Positions 1 through 7,854 of a stretch of DNA of 64,000 nt are shown piece after piece (the first letter of the stretch is position 1; the number at the start of each line of letters is the position of its first letter). The stretch spans positions 1 through 64,000 of the forward strand of contig CADEHE010000003.1 in the NCBI GenBank assembly GCA_902826775.1, given 5' to 3'. The stretch is from an uncultured Pseudomonadota bacterium. Lineage in GTDB: Bacteria > Pseudomonadota > Gammaproteobacteria > Burkholderiales > JALYOK01. The notes under the pieces were generated by a model. That model did no database searches and had not been told where the DNA came from. It saw only the letters and a program-made list of their open reading frames with translations. The position numbers and the translations under genes are program-made.

Positions 1-2
1 AC

Positions 3-38
3 TACGCGGTGCGCAACCCGGCGATTGTGGAGCATTGA
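3..38 (+). CDS. C-terminal end of an unidentified gene (partial)
   Basis: The first bases read in frame as YAVRNPAIVEH followed by TGA. This could be the last eleven residues of a gene that begins outside the window. It is too short to identify and could be chance. Confidence 0.2.
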   Translation, partial: YAVRNPAIVEH

Positions 39-118
39 CGTGCTGTCGATCGCGACGACGCGACGCGATTCGTAGTCACCGTCTCAGCGGAAACAACTGC
101 GCCAACCGCAAGGTCGGC

Positions 119-397
119 TCATATTGATTGGGCAATAACGCGAGCACCGTTCTTGTCCGGATCGAGGTCAGTGGCTCTGATTTGCACGATCGATGGTTTG
201 CTATTGCTGGAGAAAGCAAGGATGGCGCTGAAATCGAGGTGGTGGGTCGGCACCACGGCGCCGACGGCTAAGGCCATGATTTCTTCATCAGTTGCTGTGA
301 CTGCACCAATGGCAGACCAATGTTGAGCGTCAAAGCCCGCGGCATTAAGGGGCGCGACCCATTGCGGCGACAAATTCATGTCCACCACGATTTTCAT
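119..397 (-). CDS. DUF5615-family PIN-like toxin
   Basis: A 92-residue protein resembling the DUF5615 (PIN-like, Mut7-C related) toxins. It has an N-terminal acidic strand (VVDMNLSP), the TDEEI segment near residue 37 and a THHLDFS motif near residue 52, where family members usually read TxDxDF. These acidic positions correspond to the predicted RNase metal site. Here one usual Asp is His, which may weaken catalysis. Its ATG overlaps the stop of the upstream DUF433 gene by 4 bp (ATGA), the normal antitoxin-then-toxin layout. The likely role is a type II toxin-antitoxin module stabilising the island. The family call is firm; activity is inferred. Confidence 0.8.
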   Translation of the reverse strand: MKIVVDMNLSPQWVAPLNAAGFDAQHWSAIGAVTATDEEIMALAVGAVVPTHHLDFSAILAFSSNSKPSIVQIRATDLDPDKNGARVIAQSI

Positions 398-624
398 GCT
401 CTGGATAGAGTAAGCTCATGATCATCGGCACGCCATGCTGCGTAGCGCAGTGATTGGAGGATATCGTCGCGCTCAAGGTAGGGGTAATCAGCCAAGACCT
501 GATCGATTGAATAGCCAGAACCGATCATGCCGACGATCGCGCCAACGGTGACCCGCATGCCGCGAATGCATGCCTTTCCGCCTATCACTGAGGGATCGTG
601 GGTAATCCGATCAAACTCTTTCAT
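394..624 (-). CDS. DUF433-family antitoxin
   Basis: A 76-residue protein with the DUF433 signature: ITHDPSVIGGKACIRGMRVT at the N-terminus, then a winged-helix segment with DQVLADYPYLERDDI. DUF433 proteins are regularly paired with DUF5615 toxins and are thought to bind DNA and neutralise them. The start has AGGA about ten bases upstream. The stop overlaps the toxin start by 4 bp, so the two are translationally coupled. The pair lies in the integrase-bearing island. Confidence 0.82.
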   Translation of the reverse strand: MKEFDRITHDPSVIGGKACIRGMRVTVGAIVGMIGSGYSIDQVLADYPYLERDDILQSLRYAAWRADDHELTLSRA

Positions 625-814
625 TGCGCAATCCTAGCGCGAAGCGCTCGCCCATAGCATAACCGCCTCGTTAACACAATACTAACTCGACCAGCGACTT
701 TGGCTTGGTAGTTCACATCTGTTGGCGCAAACTGATAGCTGTGGCAATTTGGCATGCAGCCGCGAGAGATTTGTGAGAGTTGGAAATCTTGCTGAGGCAA
801 TTCGGTTCTAAATA

Positions 815-1126
815 GTGCGGACCTACGACATCCACGAAGCGGCCGATTTTCTCAAGATCGACCGCACCACGGCGCTTGATCTCGCCGGCAACGGTGAACT
901 GCCCGGCGCGAAGATCGGTAGGGCGTGGGTATTCATGGAGTCTGATCTGGTCGCATACCTTCAAGACCGCGTTCGCCAGCAAACTGCTGCGCGACGCGAG
1001 CAGGTTACCCAAGCGCGTTTCCACCGAAGCGAAGTCGTGGACAGTATCGCAACGACGGGGCGACGGCGAACCCGCGTCTTGCCCGTGCTACCAAACGTTC
1101 TTGGAGATCGGTCGACAACTTCATGA
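815..1126 (+). CDS. Excisionase-like helix-turn-helix protein
   Basis: A 103-residue protein beginning with GTG right after an in-frame stop. Residues 1-50 match the excisionase/MerR-like DNA-binding domain: DIHEAADFLKIDRTTALDLA, then GELPGAKIGRAWVFMESDLV. The tail is basic and probably disordered (TGRRRTR). It lies next to a tyrosine integrase on the opposite strand, so it may act as a recombination directionality factor or island regulator. The same fold occurs in chromosomal regulators. No clear ribosome binding site is visible for the GTG. Confidence 0.6.
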   Translation: MRTYDIHEAADFLKIDRTTALDLAGNGELPGAKIGRAWVFMESDLVAYLQDRVRQQTAARREQVTQARFHRSEVVDSIATTGRRRTRVLPVLPNVLGDRSTTS

Positions 1127-1151
1127 GCGAAGCTGGAGCCGTCAAGTAGCA

Positions 1152-2297
1152 TCACCAGAGATGCTCAGCTAACGCGCTGCCACGTAAATTTGCGTATCTT
1201 GCGAGCGATCGTGGTGATCGGTGCCCCGTTATTTTTGCGATGGCCGTATCGCTCAGGTTCGAGCGTTCGAAGAAGCGGCTGGTCGCTTCATGGCGCAAAT
1301 CGTGGAACCTAAAATCGGCAACTTCCGCCGCCGCAAATATCCGCGCAAACTGCCGCGATAACTGCCACGTTGTGCGGCGCATGCTCTCTTCGCTGCGCAC
1401 CCCGCTCCACCACGGAAAGACAAGTTTTTCCTTGAAGCTAAAGCCTTGCATACCGCGCGTTTGTCTGCGCACATGTTGGCAATAGTCCTCGAATGCCTGC
1501 ACTGCCACGGTGGTGAGCGGGACCTGGCGTTTGTCGCCGTTCTTCGTCCGGTCCAGAAATACCGTGCGTTTCGCCACATCGAGCTGCTTGAGTTCGAGCG
1601 TGTACATCTCGCTGAGTCGCATCGCCGACTCGAGCGCGAGGGTAAAGAGAAACTCAAGCGCGGCTTGGCGTAGCAGCACACGAGCGCCGGCGGCATCGCT
1701 TACATTGCGACCGACGACCAGACGAATGCGCCGCTCTTCCTCGGCCGTCAAGCGCCGATCGCGCTCGATGTCGCGCTTTTCCGTGACGTTCTTCGGCAAA
1801 TGCGCGCGATCCGCCAAGTTGTAGACGGCATAGCGGCGCGGTAAGCTGCGCAACGGGTTACCTACCAGTGCTTTTCGGGTGACCAAGTAGTCGAAGCACC
1901 GGGCGAGTGCTCCGACATAGTGACGAATGGTGCCAGGCGCGAGGTGATCGATGCGTTTCATTTGCGCGACCCAGCGCTCGGCCCATTCATAGTCGATGCC
2001 GAGAATCGGCACATCGCCCAAGCGCTTGCACAACACATCGAGCAACGGGCGATCCGATGCAGGTGGGGTTGTATGGATGCGGTAATCTTGAATCGCAGCG
2101 CCGACACTCTTGCCGGTATCGCGACCCATGGCAAACTCTTTTGGAACCAGGCCACGGTCGAGCAGTGCTTCCAAATTAGCGACGTAAGCGTCGCCGCGGG
2201 CTTTGTCTTCAAACGACAGATAGACCGGCTGCGCCAGCGTATGCTTGCGCTTGATCTGATAATGCCACCGCCCGTTGCGAAGTCGCGAAACCGCCAT
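1152..2297 (-). CDS. Tyrosine site-specific recombinase (island integrase)
   Basis: A 381-residue phage-type integrase. Residues 1-60 look like the AP2-like arm-binding region, residues 65-160 the SAM-like core-binding domain, and residues 180-381 the catalytic domain. All catalytic residues are visible: R227 (SAMRLSE), K252 (TKNGDKR), H332 and R335 (FHDLRHE), H359 (TGHRSP) and nucleophile Y368 (ARYANL). It lies just beyond the 3' end of tRNA-Cys and reads away from it, the usual arrangement for elements inserted at a tRNA 3' end. The matching att copy would lie left of the window. The enzyme looks intact. Confidence 0.93.
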   Translation of the reverse strand: MAVSRLRNGRWHYQIKRKHTLAQPVYLSFEDKARGDAYVANLEALLDRGLVPKEFAMGRDTGKSVGAAIQDYRIHTTPPASDRPLLDVLCKRLGDVPILGIDYEWAERWVAQMKRIDHLAPGTIRHYVGALARCFDYLVTRKALVGNPLRSLPRRYAVYNLADRAHLPKNVTEKRDIERDRRLTAEEERRIRLVVGRNVSDAAGARVLLRQAALEFLFTLALESAMRLSEMYTLELKQLDVAKRTVFLDRTKNGDKRQVPLTTVAVQAFEDYCQHVRRQTRGMQGFSFKEKLVFPWWSGVRSEESMRRTTWQLSRQFARIFAAAEVADFRFHDLRHEATSRFFERSNLSDTAIAKITGHRSPRSLARYANLRGSALAEHLW

Positions 2298-2352
2298 GCT
2301 GGTGCTTCATGAAGCTACTACAAATTAGCTTATCAGATACTCCTTGCGTCAA

Positions 2353-2389
2353 CGGCAAGCTTGCCGCTACCGGGGTGGCCAGCCACCCC
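2353..2389. repeat. Two adjacent perfect palindromes between integrase and tRNA-Cys
   Basis: CGGCAAGCTTGCCG (2353-2366) is a 14 bp perfect palindrome. Five bases later GGGGTGGC and GCCACCCC (2372-2389) form an 8 bp inverted repeat around CA. They sit in the 185 bp gap between the integrase start and the tRNA 3' end. They could be recombinase or excisionase arm sites, or RNA hairpins ending the tRNA transcript, although no T-tract follows on either strand. Confidence 0.55.
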
Positions 2390-2482
2390 AACTTGGCCGC
2401 TGCAGACAATTTTGTCCGACTTTCAGCGACTTTTTAACGTACTGATTGCGCGAAGAAATTATTGTAACTTGTTGATTTGTAT

Positions 2483-2556
2483 TGGAGGCGGGAGTCGGAA
2501 TCGAACCGGCGTCCACGGCTTTGCAGGCCGCTGCATAACCACTCTGCCATCCCGCC
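2483..2556 (-). tRNA. tRNA-Cys (anticodon GCA)
   Basis: A 74-base cloverleaf with acceptor stem GGCGGGA/TCCCGCC, anticodon loop CTGCAAA giving GCA, T-loop GGTTCGATTCC, discriminator U73 as expected for cysteine tRNA, and an encoded CCA. It is the second tRNA of a pair transcribed with tRNA-Gly. Its 3' end is the likely attachment site of the adjacent island. Confidence 0.97.
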
Positions 2557-2638
2557 GGATGGAGCAATTCGCTGGCGTTGCGCCAACTGCTATTCGACGT
2601 CGACGGAATCGCCTAGGTTTCAGGCATTCCAGGGAATT

Positions 2639-2714
2639 TGGAGCGGGAGAAGAGTCTCGAACTCTCGACCTCAACCTTGGCAAGGTTGCGCTCTACCAAC
2701 TGAGCTACTCCCGC
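2639..2714 (-). tRNA. tRNA-Gly (anticodon GCC)
   Basis: A 76-base cloverleaf with acceptor stem GCGGGAG/CTCCCGC, anticodon stem CAACC/GGTTG around loop TTGCCAA (anticodon GCC), T-arm GAGAGTTCGAGACTCTT and an encoded CCA. The Gly-Cys tRNA pair near pgsA and uvrC is a common betaproteobacterial arrangement. Confidence 0.97.
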
Positions 2715-2728
2715 ATGAGCAAGCTGGT

Positions 2729-2757
2729 ATTCTACGATGCACCTTCTGTCAGGTCAA
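2729..2757 (-). promoter_or_regulatory. Sigma-70 promoter of the tRNA-Gly/tRNA-Cys unit
   Basis: On the minus strand TTGACC (2757-2752) and TAGAAT (2734-2729) are separated by exactly 17 bp. The predicted start lies about 7-8 bases before the mature 5' end of tRNA-Gly. This is a strong consensus-like promoter. Confidence 0.8.
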
Positions 2758-2892
2758 ATCCGGACCTGGCCGCAGCCCACACCTTGCGGCAAGGGCGGCT
2801 AGATACAAGGCCAAGTAGCCTTTCATATCATTTATTTTTTGCGGTTCAGCAGCAGTTACTGTTGATAGTACTGCAGATATGCAGACAATCCT

Positions 2893-3438
2893 TTATGGTT
2901 CGCGTAGCCATTTGTCGAGCTGTTCCAGCAACGTCGCTTCGCGCGGTTCGACGTGGCTGGCGAAGCTAACTGCTTTGGTGGCGCTACGATCAATCAAATA
3001 CTTGTGGAAATTCCAGCGCGGGCGCTCGCCGGTCAACGAAGCCAAGTGATCAAACAACGCGCTATTACCTTGGTTCGCTACGCCAGATTTGACGAACAAC
3101 GGGAAACGCACACCGAAATTGCGCTCGCAAAACTGCGCCACTTCTGCATTGCTGCCGGGCTCTTGCCGCCCAAAGTCATTTGATGGAAAGCCCAATACGA
3201 CCAAGCCGCGCTCGCGGTATTGCTCATGCAAGGCTTGCAGCTCTTTGTACTGGCGCGTGAACCCGCAGTAACTCGCGGTGTTGACGACCAGGACAACTTT
3301 GCCTTGGTACTCGCATAAGTCGCGCTCCTCGCCTTGCAGGGTGGTGTAGCGCGCGTTGAGCAATGGCGCGCAGGCAGCTTGCGCTTCAGCGCTGTGCAGC
3401 GCACTGGGCAACAAGACCGCCGCTAGCCAACGCCGCAT
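2893..3438 (-). CDS. Secreted glutathione-peroxidase-family peroxidase
   Basis: A 181-residue thiol peroxidase of the GPx family. The first 22 residues form a signal peptide (RRWLAAVLLPSALHSAEAQA), so it probably acts in the periplasm. The peroxidatic cysteine sits in NTASYCGFT. The other family motifs are visible as GFPSNDFGRQEPG and WNFHKYLID. It is a cysteine rather than selenocysteine enzyme and most likely uses thioredoxin-like reductants. It follows a small exported protein gene with a one-base gap, so the two probably form an operon. Confidence 0.88.
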   Translation of the reverse strand: MRRWLAAVLLPSALHSAEAQAACAPLLNARYTTLQGEERDLCEYQGKVVLVVNTASYCGFTRQYKELQALHEQYRERGLVVLGFPSNDFGRQEPGSNAEVAQFCERNFGVRFPLFVKSGVANQGNSALFDHLASLTGERPRWNFHKYLIDRSATKAVSFASHVEPREATLLEQLDKWLREP

Positions 3439-3439
3439 G

Positions 3440-3715
3440 TTAGTTCACGGGAACGCTTTGCGCTTTCGCGCAGGATTCCGAAAGCGAATTCGCGTCGGGC
3501 GCAACCGCCTCGAGCGGTGATGCGTAGGCGGCAAACCCAGAATCGCGGTGCCACAGCAGGTAATCGTCAAGCGTTGTCACCGGCGCGGCGTTTGCTTTCT
3601 TTTGCACACTACGCGCTGCCTTCGCCGCGGTCGACTCAACGTCGCGCAGCGGCGCTGCGCTCACTTGCAGTGTTGCACAACAAAAGCTCCACAAAACGGC
3701 TGTCTTTAAGCTCAT
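3440..3715 (-). CDS. Small exported hypothetical protein
   Basis: A 91-residue protein starting at the ATG at 3715, which has GGAGG seven bases upstream; a longer in-frame extension has no such site. Residues 1-20 form a signal peptide (MSLKTAVLWSFCCATLQVSA). The mature part is rich in Ala and Ser with one cysteine near the C-terminus (SESCAKAQ). I recognise no family. It is directly upstream of the secreted peroxidase gene and probably cotranscribed with it. Confidence 0.65.
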   Translation of the reverse strand: MSLKTAVLWSFCCATLQVSAAPLRDVESTAAKAARSVQKKANAAPVTTLDDYLLWHRDSGFAAYASPLEAVAPDANSLSESCAKAQSVPVN

Positions 3716-3813
3716 TATTGCCTCCAGCTCTCCTGGCGGAATGATCAGTCTGGTCCAATTGGCGCGTCGCGTCAATGTTCATCAATCCGGCTGTAGCGGC
3801 TACTATGCAACCC

Positions 3814-4509
3814 ATGAACGCCGAAATCGATCATCTGGTTGTCGTAGCCGACACTTTAGCGCAAGGAGAGCGCTGGGCGCGGGAAGTGCTGAGTGCCTGC
3901 CCCACACCCGGGGGCAAGCATTTGCTCATGGGCACGCACAACTGCTTGTTGCGGATCGGCGCCTCAGTTTATCTTGAGATTATCGCGATTGATCCGACCC
4001 AGGTGAAACCAGCGCGTGCACGCTGGTTCGGCATGGATGATCCCCATCTGCAAGCTGTGGTGAAACACACACCGCACTTGGTTCACTTCGTCGCGCGCAC
4101 TAGTGACATCGCCGCTGCCGCCAAACAAGCACGCCATGACCCCGGCGAAATCCTAACGCTATCGCGCGATCAGTTCCAATGGCGGATTAGCGTGCCCAGC
4201 GATGGCCGCCTCGCCGCGGACGGCCTGGTGCCGACCTTGATCGAATGGAGTGGCGCTCGCCCAGCGGCGAGCCTGCCGCAGAGCGGCGTTCAGCTTGCGC
4301 ACTTGAATGTGGTACACCCCGAACCGGCGCACCTGCGCGCACTGCACGAGGCGCTTGGTTTAGGGGGGGTCGAGGTCGAAGCCGGATCGCCGCCGCAGCT
4401 TGTTGCCCTGTTGAACACCCCCGGCGGTGCAGTGCGGCTGGTGGGCGGCACAGTGCCTATTCAGTCAGTGCGTTCGAACGCTTCCACTTCGACTTCGTCG
4501 CCGGGATAA
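3814..4509 (+). CDS. VOC/glyoxalase-like domain protein
   Basis: A protein of about 231 residues resembling the glyoxalase-like (VOC superfamily) proteins, with IDHLVVVADTL at the N-terminus and a second half starting QLAHLNVVHPEPAHLRALHE. Two betaalpha-beta-beta-beta modules are likely. The substrate cannot be told. The start is uncertain: ATGs at 3805 and 3814 are both possible and neither has a good ribosome binding site. Its last 49 bases overlap a convergent small gene on the other strand, so its low-complexity tail (NASTSTSSPG) is probably not functional. Confidence 0.78.
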   Translation: MNAEIDHLVVVADTLAQGERWAREVLSACPTPGGKHLLMGTHNCLLRIGASVYLEIIAIDPTQVKPARARWFGMDDPHLQAVVKHTPHLVHFVARTSDIAAAAKQARHDPGEILTLSRDQFQWRISVPSDGRLAADGLVPTLIEWSGARPAASLPQSGVQLAHLNVVHPEPAHLRALHEALGLGGVEVEAGSPPQLVALLNTPGGAVRLVGGTVPIQSVRSNASTSTSSPG

Positions 4510-4664
4510 GCGCGCCGCGCAACGCTCGCGATCTTCACGGCCGAAGCTTTGCGCGCATAAGCTTGCGCATTAGCGGCGTTGCTCCAACGCCCGTCGACAT
4601 TGAAGTAAACCGGCCGAGATTGGTTTTTGCGCACGCGGCGTACACGAAACCATTGCTGCCTCAC
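4461..4664 (-). CDS. Small basic hypothetical protein coupled to pgsA
   Basis: A 67-residue ORF whose GTG overlaps the TGA of pgsA by 4 bp (GTGA), implying coupled translation. It has a basic start (VRQQWFRVRRVRK) and then a compact region (RPVYFNVDGRWSNAANAQAY, later YPGDEVEVEAFE). I do not recognise a family. The coupling and ordinary amino acid content argue that it is real; the overlap with the convergent VOC gene argues some caution. Confidence 0.5.
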   Translation of the reverse strand: MRQQWFRVRRVRKNQSRPVYFNVDGRWSNAANAQAYARKASAVKIASVARRAYPGDEVEVEAFERTD

Positions 4665-5257
4665 GCGCGGATTTCTCCGGTCTTCTTGCGCGGCTTGATT
4701 GCCAGCGGCAGCGCCATGCGCAAATAGTGAAACATCGACCACAACGTCAGCACAGCAGCGATCCAAATGAGCCAAGTGCCCACTTGCTTAGCATTGAACA
4801 GGCCGAACACGTTGTCACGGTACAGCAAGAAAGGGATGGCGACCATCTGCGCGATGGTCTTGATTTTACCCAATACCGACACGGCCACGCTTCTGCTTTC
4901 CCCCAACTGCGCCATCCATTCGCGCAGCGCGGAAATTGCGATCTCACGCCCAATGATAATAAACGCGACCGCCGCGTTTACCCGGTTCAACTCCACCAAG
5001 CACACCAGCGCGGCCGCCACCATTAGCTTGTCCGCGACTGGGTCGAGAAACGCGCCAAAGGCGGAGGTCTGATTCCAACTGCGCGCGAGGTAGCCGTCGA
5101 GCCAGTCGGTCAAAGCCGCACCGATAAATATCGCCATCGCAGCTAAGTTGCCTTTGCGACTGTCGATCAACTCCTCCGGCAGATACAAGATAGCAACAAA
5201 TAGCGGCACCAAAAGGATGCGCAGCCACGTCAGCAACATCGGGATAGTCAATGGCAT
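4661..5257 (-). CDS. pgsA: CDP-diacylglycerol--glycerol-3-phosphate 3-phosphatidyltransferase
   Basis: A 198-residue integral membrane enzyme of the CDP-alcohol phosphotransferase family, making phosphatidylglycerophosphate for PG and cardiolipin synthesis. The active-site motif DGx2ARx8Gx3Dx3D is visible (TDWLDGYLARSWNQTS, then GAFLDPVADK), with catalytic Asp residues near 51-76. Several hydrophobic helices span the protein. It follows uvrC on the same strand 50 bases downstream, a conserved pairing. Confidence 0.96.
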   Translation of the reverse strand: MPLTIPMLLTWLRILLVPLFVAILYLPEELIDSRKGNLAAMAIFIGAALTDWLDGYLARSWNQTSAFGAFLDPVADKLMVAAALVCLVELNRVNAAVAFIIIGREIAISALREWMAQLGESRSVAVSVLGKIKTIAQMVAIPFLLYRDNVFGLFNAKQVGTWLIWIAAVLTLWSMFHYLRMALPLAIKPRKKTGEIRA

Positions 5258-5307
5258 GCGGTCAGTTTGTCATTGCGCGCAAGCACGCGCAAGAGGCGCA
5301 GCCCACC

Positions 5308-7113
5308 TCAATGCAACTGTGCATAGATTTTCACAGCCAGCTCGCGGCTGATGCCTTCGACCATGGCAAGGTCATCTGCACTCGCCGACAGCACGCCGCG
5401 CAAGCCACCGAAATGTGTGAGCAACTTCTGGCGGCGCTTAGCGCCGACACCAGTGATCTCTTCCAGCGAAGACTTCACGCGAGCTTTGCCGCGGCGGCTA
5501 CGATGCCCGGTAATCGCAAAACGATGTGCTTCATCGCGGATCTGCTGCAGCAAATGCAAGCCGGGATGGTCGGCCGGCAAACGCAGCGGTGTCTCGCGCT
5601 CGGGTAAGACCAATTGCTCTAGTCCGGGTTTGCGCGCTTCGCCTTTGGCGATGCCGATCAGCGGCACGCCGGTCAAGCCGAGCTCGGCCAGAATCTCGGC
5701 GGCCGCGCTCACCTGCCCCTTGCCGCCGTCGATGAAGATCACGTCCGGCAGCGCGCCCTCGCCGGAAGAAACTTTGCCGTAGCGCCGCGCCAACACTTCG
5801 CGCATCGCGCCGTAGTCGTCGCCGGGTGTGATGTCGCGCATGTTGTAACGGCGGTACTGGCTCGATTGCAATTTGCCTTGGTCAAACACCACGCAAGAAG
5901 CAACGGCTGCTTCGCCCATGGTGTGGCTGATATCGAAGCATTCGAAGCGCTGCGCCTCAGGCGTCAAGCCGAGAGCGGTGCGCAGCGCCTCCAAGCGCTG
6001 CGCCTGGGCGCCGTCGCTCAAGCGCCGCTGAGCGAGTGCCCGCTCGGCGTTTTGCAATGCCATGGCGAGCCAGTGGCCGAGTTCACCGGTTGCGCGATGG
6101 GTCAGCCGCACGCTGCGGCCGGCATGTTGCGACAACGCCGCGGCGATCACTTCACCGTTCTCAACCAGATCAACATTGCTTACGATCACGCCAGGGGCTT
6201 GTTTCTCCGCGTAGTGCTGCATCAGAAATGCTTCGACCACCTCGCTTAGATCTGCCCCTTCGGCATTGCTCGGGAACATGCTCTTGTCGCCCAAATGCCG
6301 TCCACCGCGCACCATCACCAAGTTAACGCAGACCATCGCGGCGTCGGCACGGGCGGCGACAATATCGATGTCGCGTTCGGACTCGCTGACCACGTATTGC
6401 TTGGTGATGACGCGTTGCAGCGATTGAATCTGATCGCGAAATAGCGCCGCCTGCTCGAATTCCAGCGCCGCAGCCGCGGCCTCCATTTGCTGTTGCAAAC
6501 CATGCAGCACCGCCTCGGGGTTGCCGGTTAGAAAGAGCTTGGCGTTGCCAATGTCGCGCGCGTAGGCTGCCGCATCGATGGCGCCCACGCACGGCGCTGA
6601 GCAACGCTTTATCTGGTGCAGCAAGCAGGGCCGAGAGCGGTTGGCAAACACCGTGTCTTCACAAGTGCGCAGACGGAATACTTTCTGCAAAACCCCAATG
6701 GTTTCCCGCACCGCCCATGCGGTGGCGTAGGGCCCGTAGTAATCGTTGGCCTTATCGAAGCTGCCTCGATAGAAGCGGATCTGCCCGAACTGATGCCCTG
6801 TCACCATGATGTAGGGATAACTTTTGTCATCCCTAAACATGATGTTGTAACGTGGACTTAAAGATTTTATGAGGTTGTTTTCCAGAATAAGCGCTTCCCA
6901 CTCCGTGCGCGTCACGGTGGTCTCTACATGAGCCACCTGCCCGACCATGATTTGTGTGCGCGGGCTTTGTGCGGTTTTCTGGAAGTACGATGAGACGCGC
7001 TTCTTCAAGTCACGCGCCTTGCCGACGTAAATGACCTCGCTTTGAGCATTCAACATTCGATATACCCCTGGAAGATTAGGGAGACTATCGAGTATCTGCT
7101 TTATTTCTACCAT
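5308..7113 (-). CDS. uvrC: UvrABC excinuclease subunit C
   Basis: A 601-residue nucleotide-excision-repair endonuclease of normal length. The N-terminal GIY-YIG nuclease domain (GVYRMLNAQSEVIYVGKARD) makes the 3' incision. A UVR motif lies around residues 205-235, the RNase H-like domain for the 5' incision around 380-540 (FECFDISHTMGE, VIFIDGGKGQVSAA), and a helix-hairpin-helix tail ends the protein (ITGVGAKRRQKLLTHFGG). It lies between an upstream uracil-DNA glycosylase gene and pgsA. Confidence 0.97.
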   Translation of the reverse strand: MVEIKQILDSLPNLPGVYRMLNAQSEVIYVGKARDLKKRVSSYFQKTAQSPRTQIMVGQVAHVETTVTRTEWEALILENNLIKSLSPRYNIMFRDDKSYPYIMVTGHQFGQIRFYRGSFDKANDYYGPYATAWAVRETIGVLQKVFRLRTCEDTVFANRSRPCLLHQIKRCSAPCVGAIDAAAYARDIGNAKLFLTGNPEAVLHGLQQQMEAAAAALEFEQAALFRDQIQSLQRVITKQYVVSESERDIDIVAARADAAMVCVNLVMVRGGRHLGDKSMFPSNAEGADLSEVVEAFLMQHYAEKQAPGVIVSNVDLVENGEVIAAALSQHAGRSVRLTHRATGELGHWLAMALQNAERALAQRRLSDGAQAQRLEALRTALGLTPEAQRFECFDISHTMGEAAVASCVVFDQGKLQSSQYRRYNMRDITPGDDYGAMREVLARRYGKVSSGEGALPDVIFIDGGKGQVSAAAEILAELGLTGVPLIGIAKGEARKPGLEQLVLPERETPLRLPADHPGLHLLQQIRDEAHRFAITGHRSRRGKARVKSSLEEITGVGAKRRQKLLTHFGGLRGVLSASADDLAMVEGISRELAVKIYAQLH

Positions 7114-7129
7114 GACTCTGTTATCAGTA

Positions 7130-7777
7130 TCAGAGTCGAGCGACGATCTTCTCGAATATCTGCTGGAACATCGTTTCGGTCAAACGCCCGGTTTGCGTGT
7201 TGTAGCGGCTGCAATGGTAGCTATCGATGAGGACGCGGCGATCGTCCAACACATGCTCAGCGGCATGCACAAACCGATGGCTTACGAGCCTTCGCCCGAG
7301 GGCACGCAACGTTGCATCATGCGCGATTTTGCCCAGCGCGAGCACGACTTTAATTTGAGGAGAACTGTTAAATTCATGCTGCAAGTATTTGTTGCAACGC
7401 TTTATTTCATCTGGAATGGGCTTATTTTCTGGAGGCAAACACTTCACCGCATTAGTAATGCGGCAGCGGGTGAGACGCAAACCATCGCCCGCGTGTTCAG
7501 AGCTTGGCTGGCTACCAAAACCGAAGCGGTGCAGTGTTCGATAAAGCAGCAAACCGGCGTGATCGCCGGTGAACGGACGCCCGGTTCTATTTGCGCCATG
7601 CATGCCGGGCGCCAAGCCAACGATCAGCAAGCTCGCCTTCACATCGCCGAACGGCGCCACCGGGCGGGCGTGATAGCCAGGATGCTGTGCCCGCACCGCA
7701 TCCAAGAACGACGCGAGCCGCGGACAGTGGCGGCAGTTTGGTTCGAAAGCGGTCGTGGGTGGCGTTTGAGATTTCAT
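7130..7777 (-). CDS. Uracil-DNA glycosylase, family 5 (UDGb)-like
   Basis: A protein of about 215 residues with the features of the type-5 uracil-DNA glycosylases. Motif 1 reads VGLAPGMHGANRTGRPFTGD, followed by CRITNAVKCLPPENKP and motif 2 HCSRYNTQTGRLT. An N-terminal CRHCPRL segment resembles the Fe-S cysteine pattern of families 4 and 5. It would remove uracil or deaminated bases, complementing uvrC seventeen bases downstream. A GTG at 7813 would add twelve residues (CAPCD); I prefer the ATG at 7777 but the choice is not settled. Confidence 0.85.
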   Translation of the reverse strand: MKSQTPPTTAFEPNCRHCPRLASFLDAVRAQHPGYHARPVAPFGDVKASLLIVGLAPGMHGANRTGRPFTGDHAGLLLYRTLHRFGFGSQPSSEHAGDGLRLTRCRITNAVKCLPPENKPIPDEIKRCNKYLQHEFNSSPQIKVVLALGKIAHDATLRALGRRLVSHRFVHAAEHVLDDRRVLIDSYHCSRYNTQTGRLTETMFQQIFEKIVARL

Positions 7778-7854
7778 AAGCGCATCGCAGGGAGCGCATT
7801 CTGAAGCAGGCACTGCCTCATGTAAAATGGCGGTCTTTTTCGAGGCGCAGGCTC

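Noticed and set aside
713..1172. Several overlapping frames around the excisionase-like gene, including 713-1024 minus and 876-1172 plus
   Set aside because: They overlap the better-supported 815-1126 gene and have compositions typical of out-of-frame translation.
2361..2969. 202-residue plus-strand open frame across the tRNA genes
   Set aside because: It runs antisense through two clear tRNA genes and shows no protein family signal.
6323..6604. Arg-rich minus frame inside uvrC
   Set aside because: An alternative frame of a well-conserved gene; GC-rich codons create many such frames in this genome.
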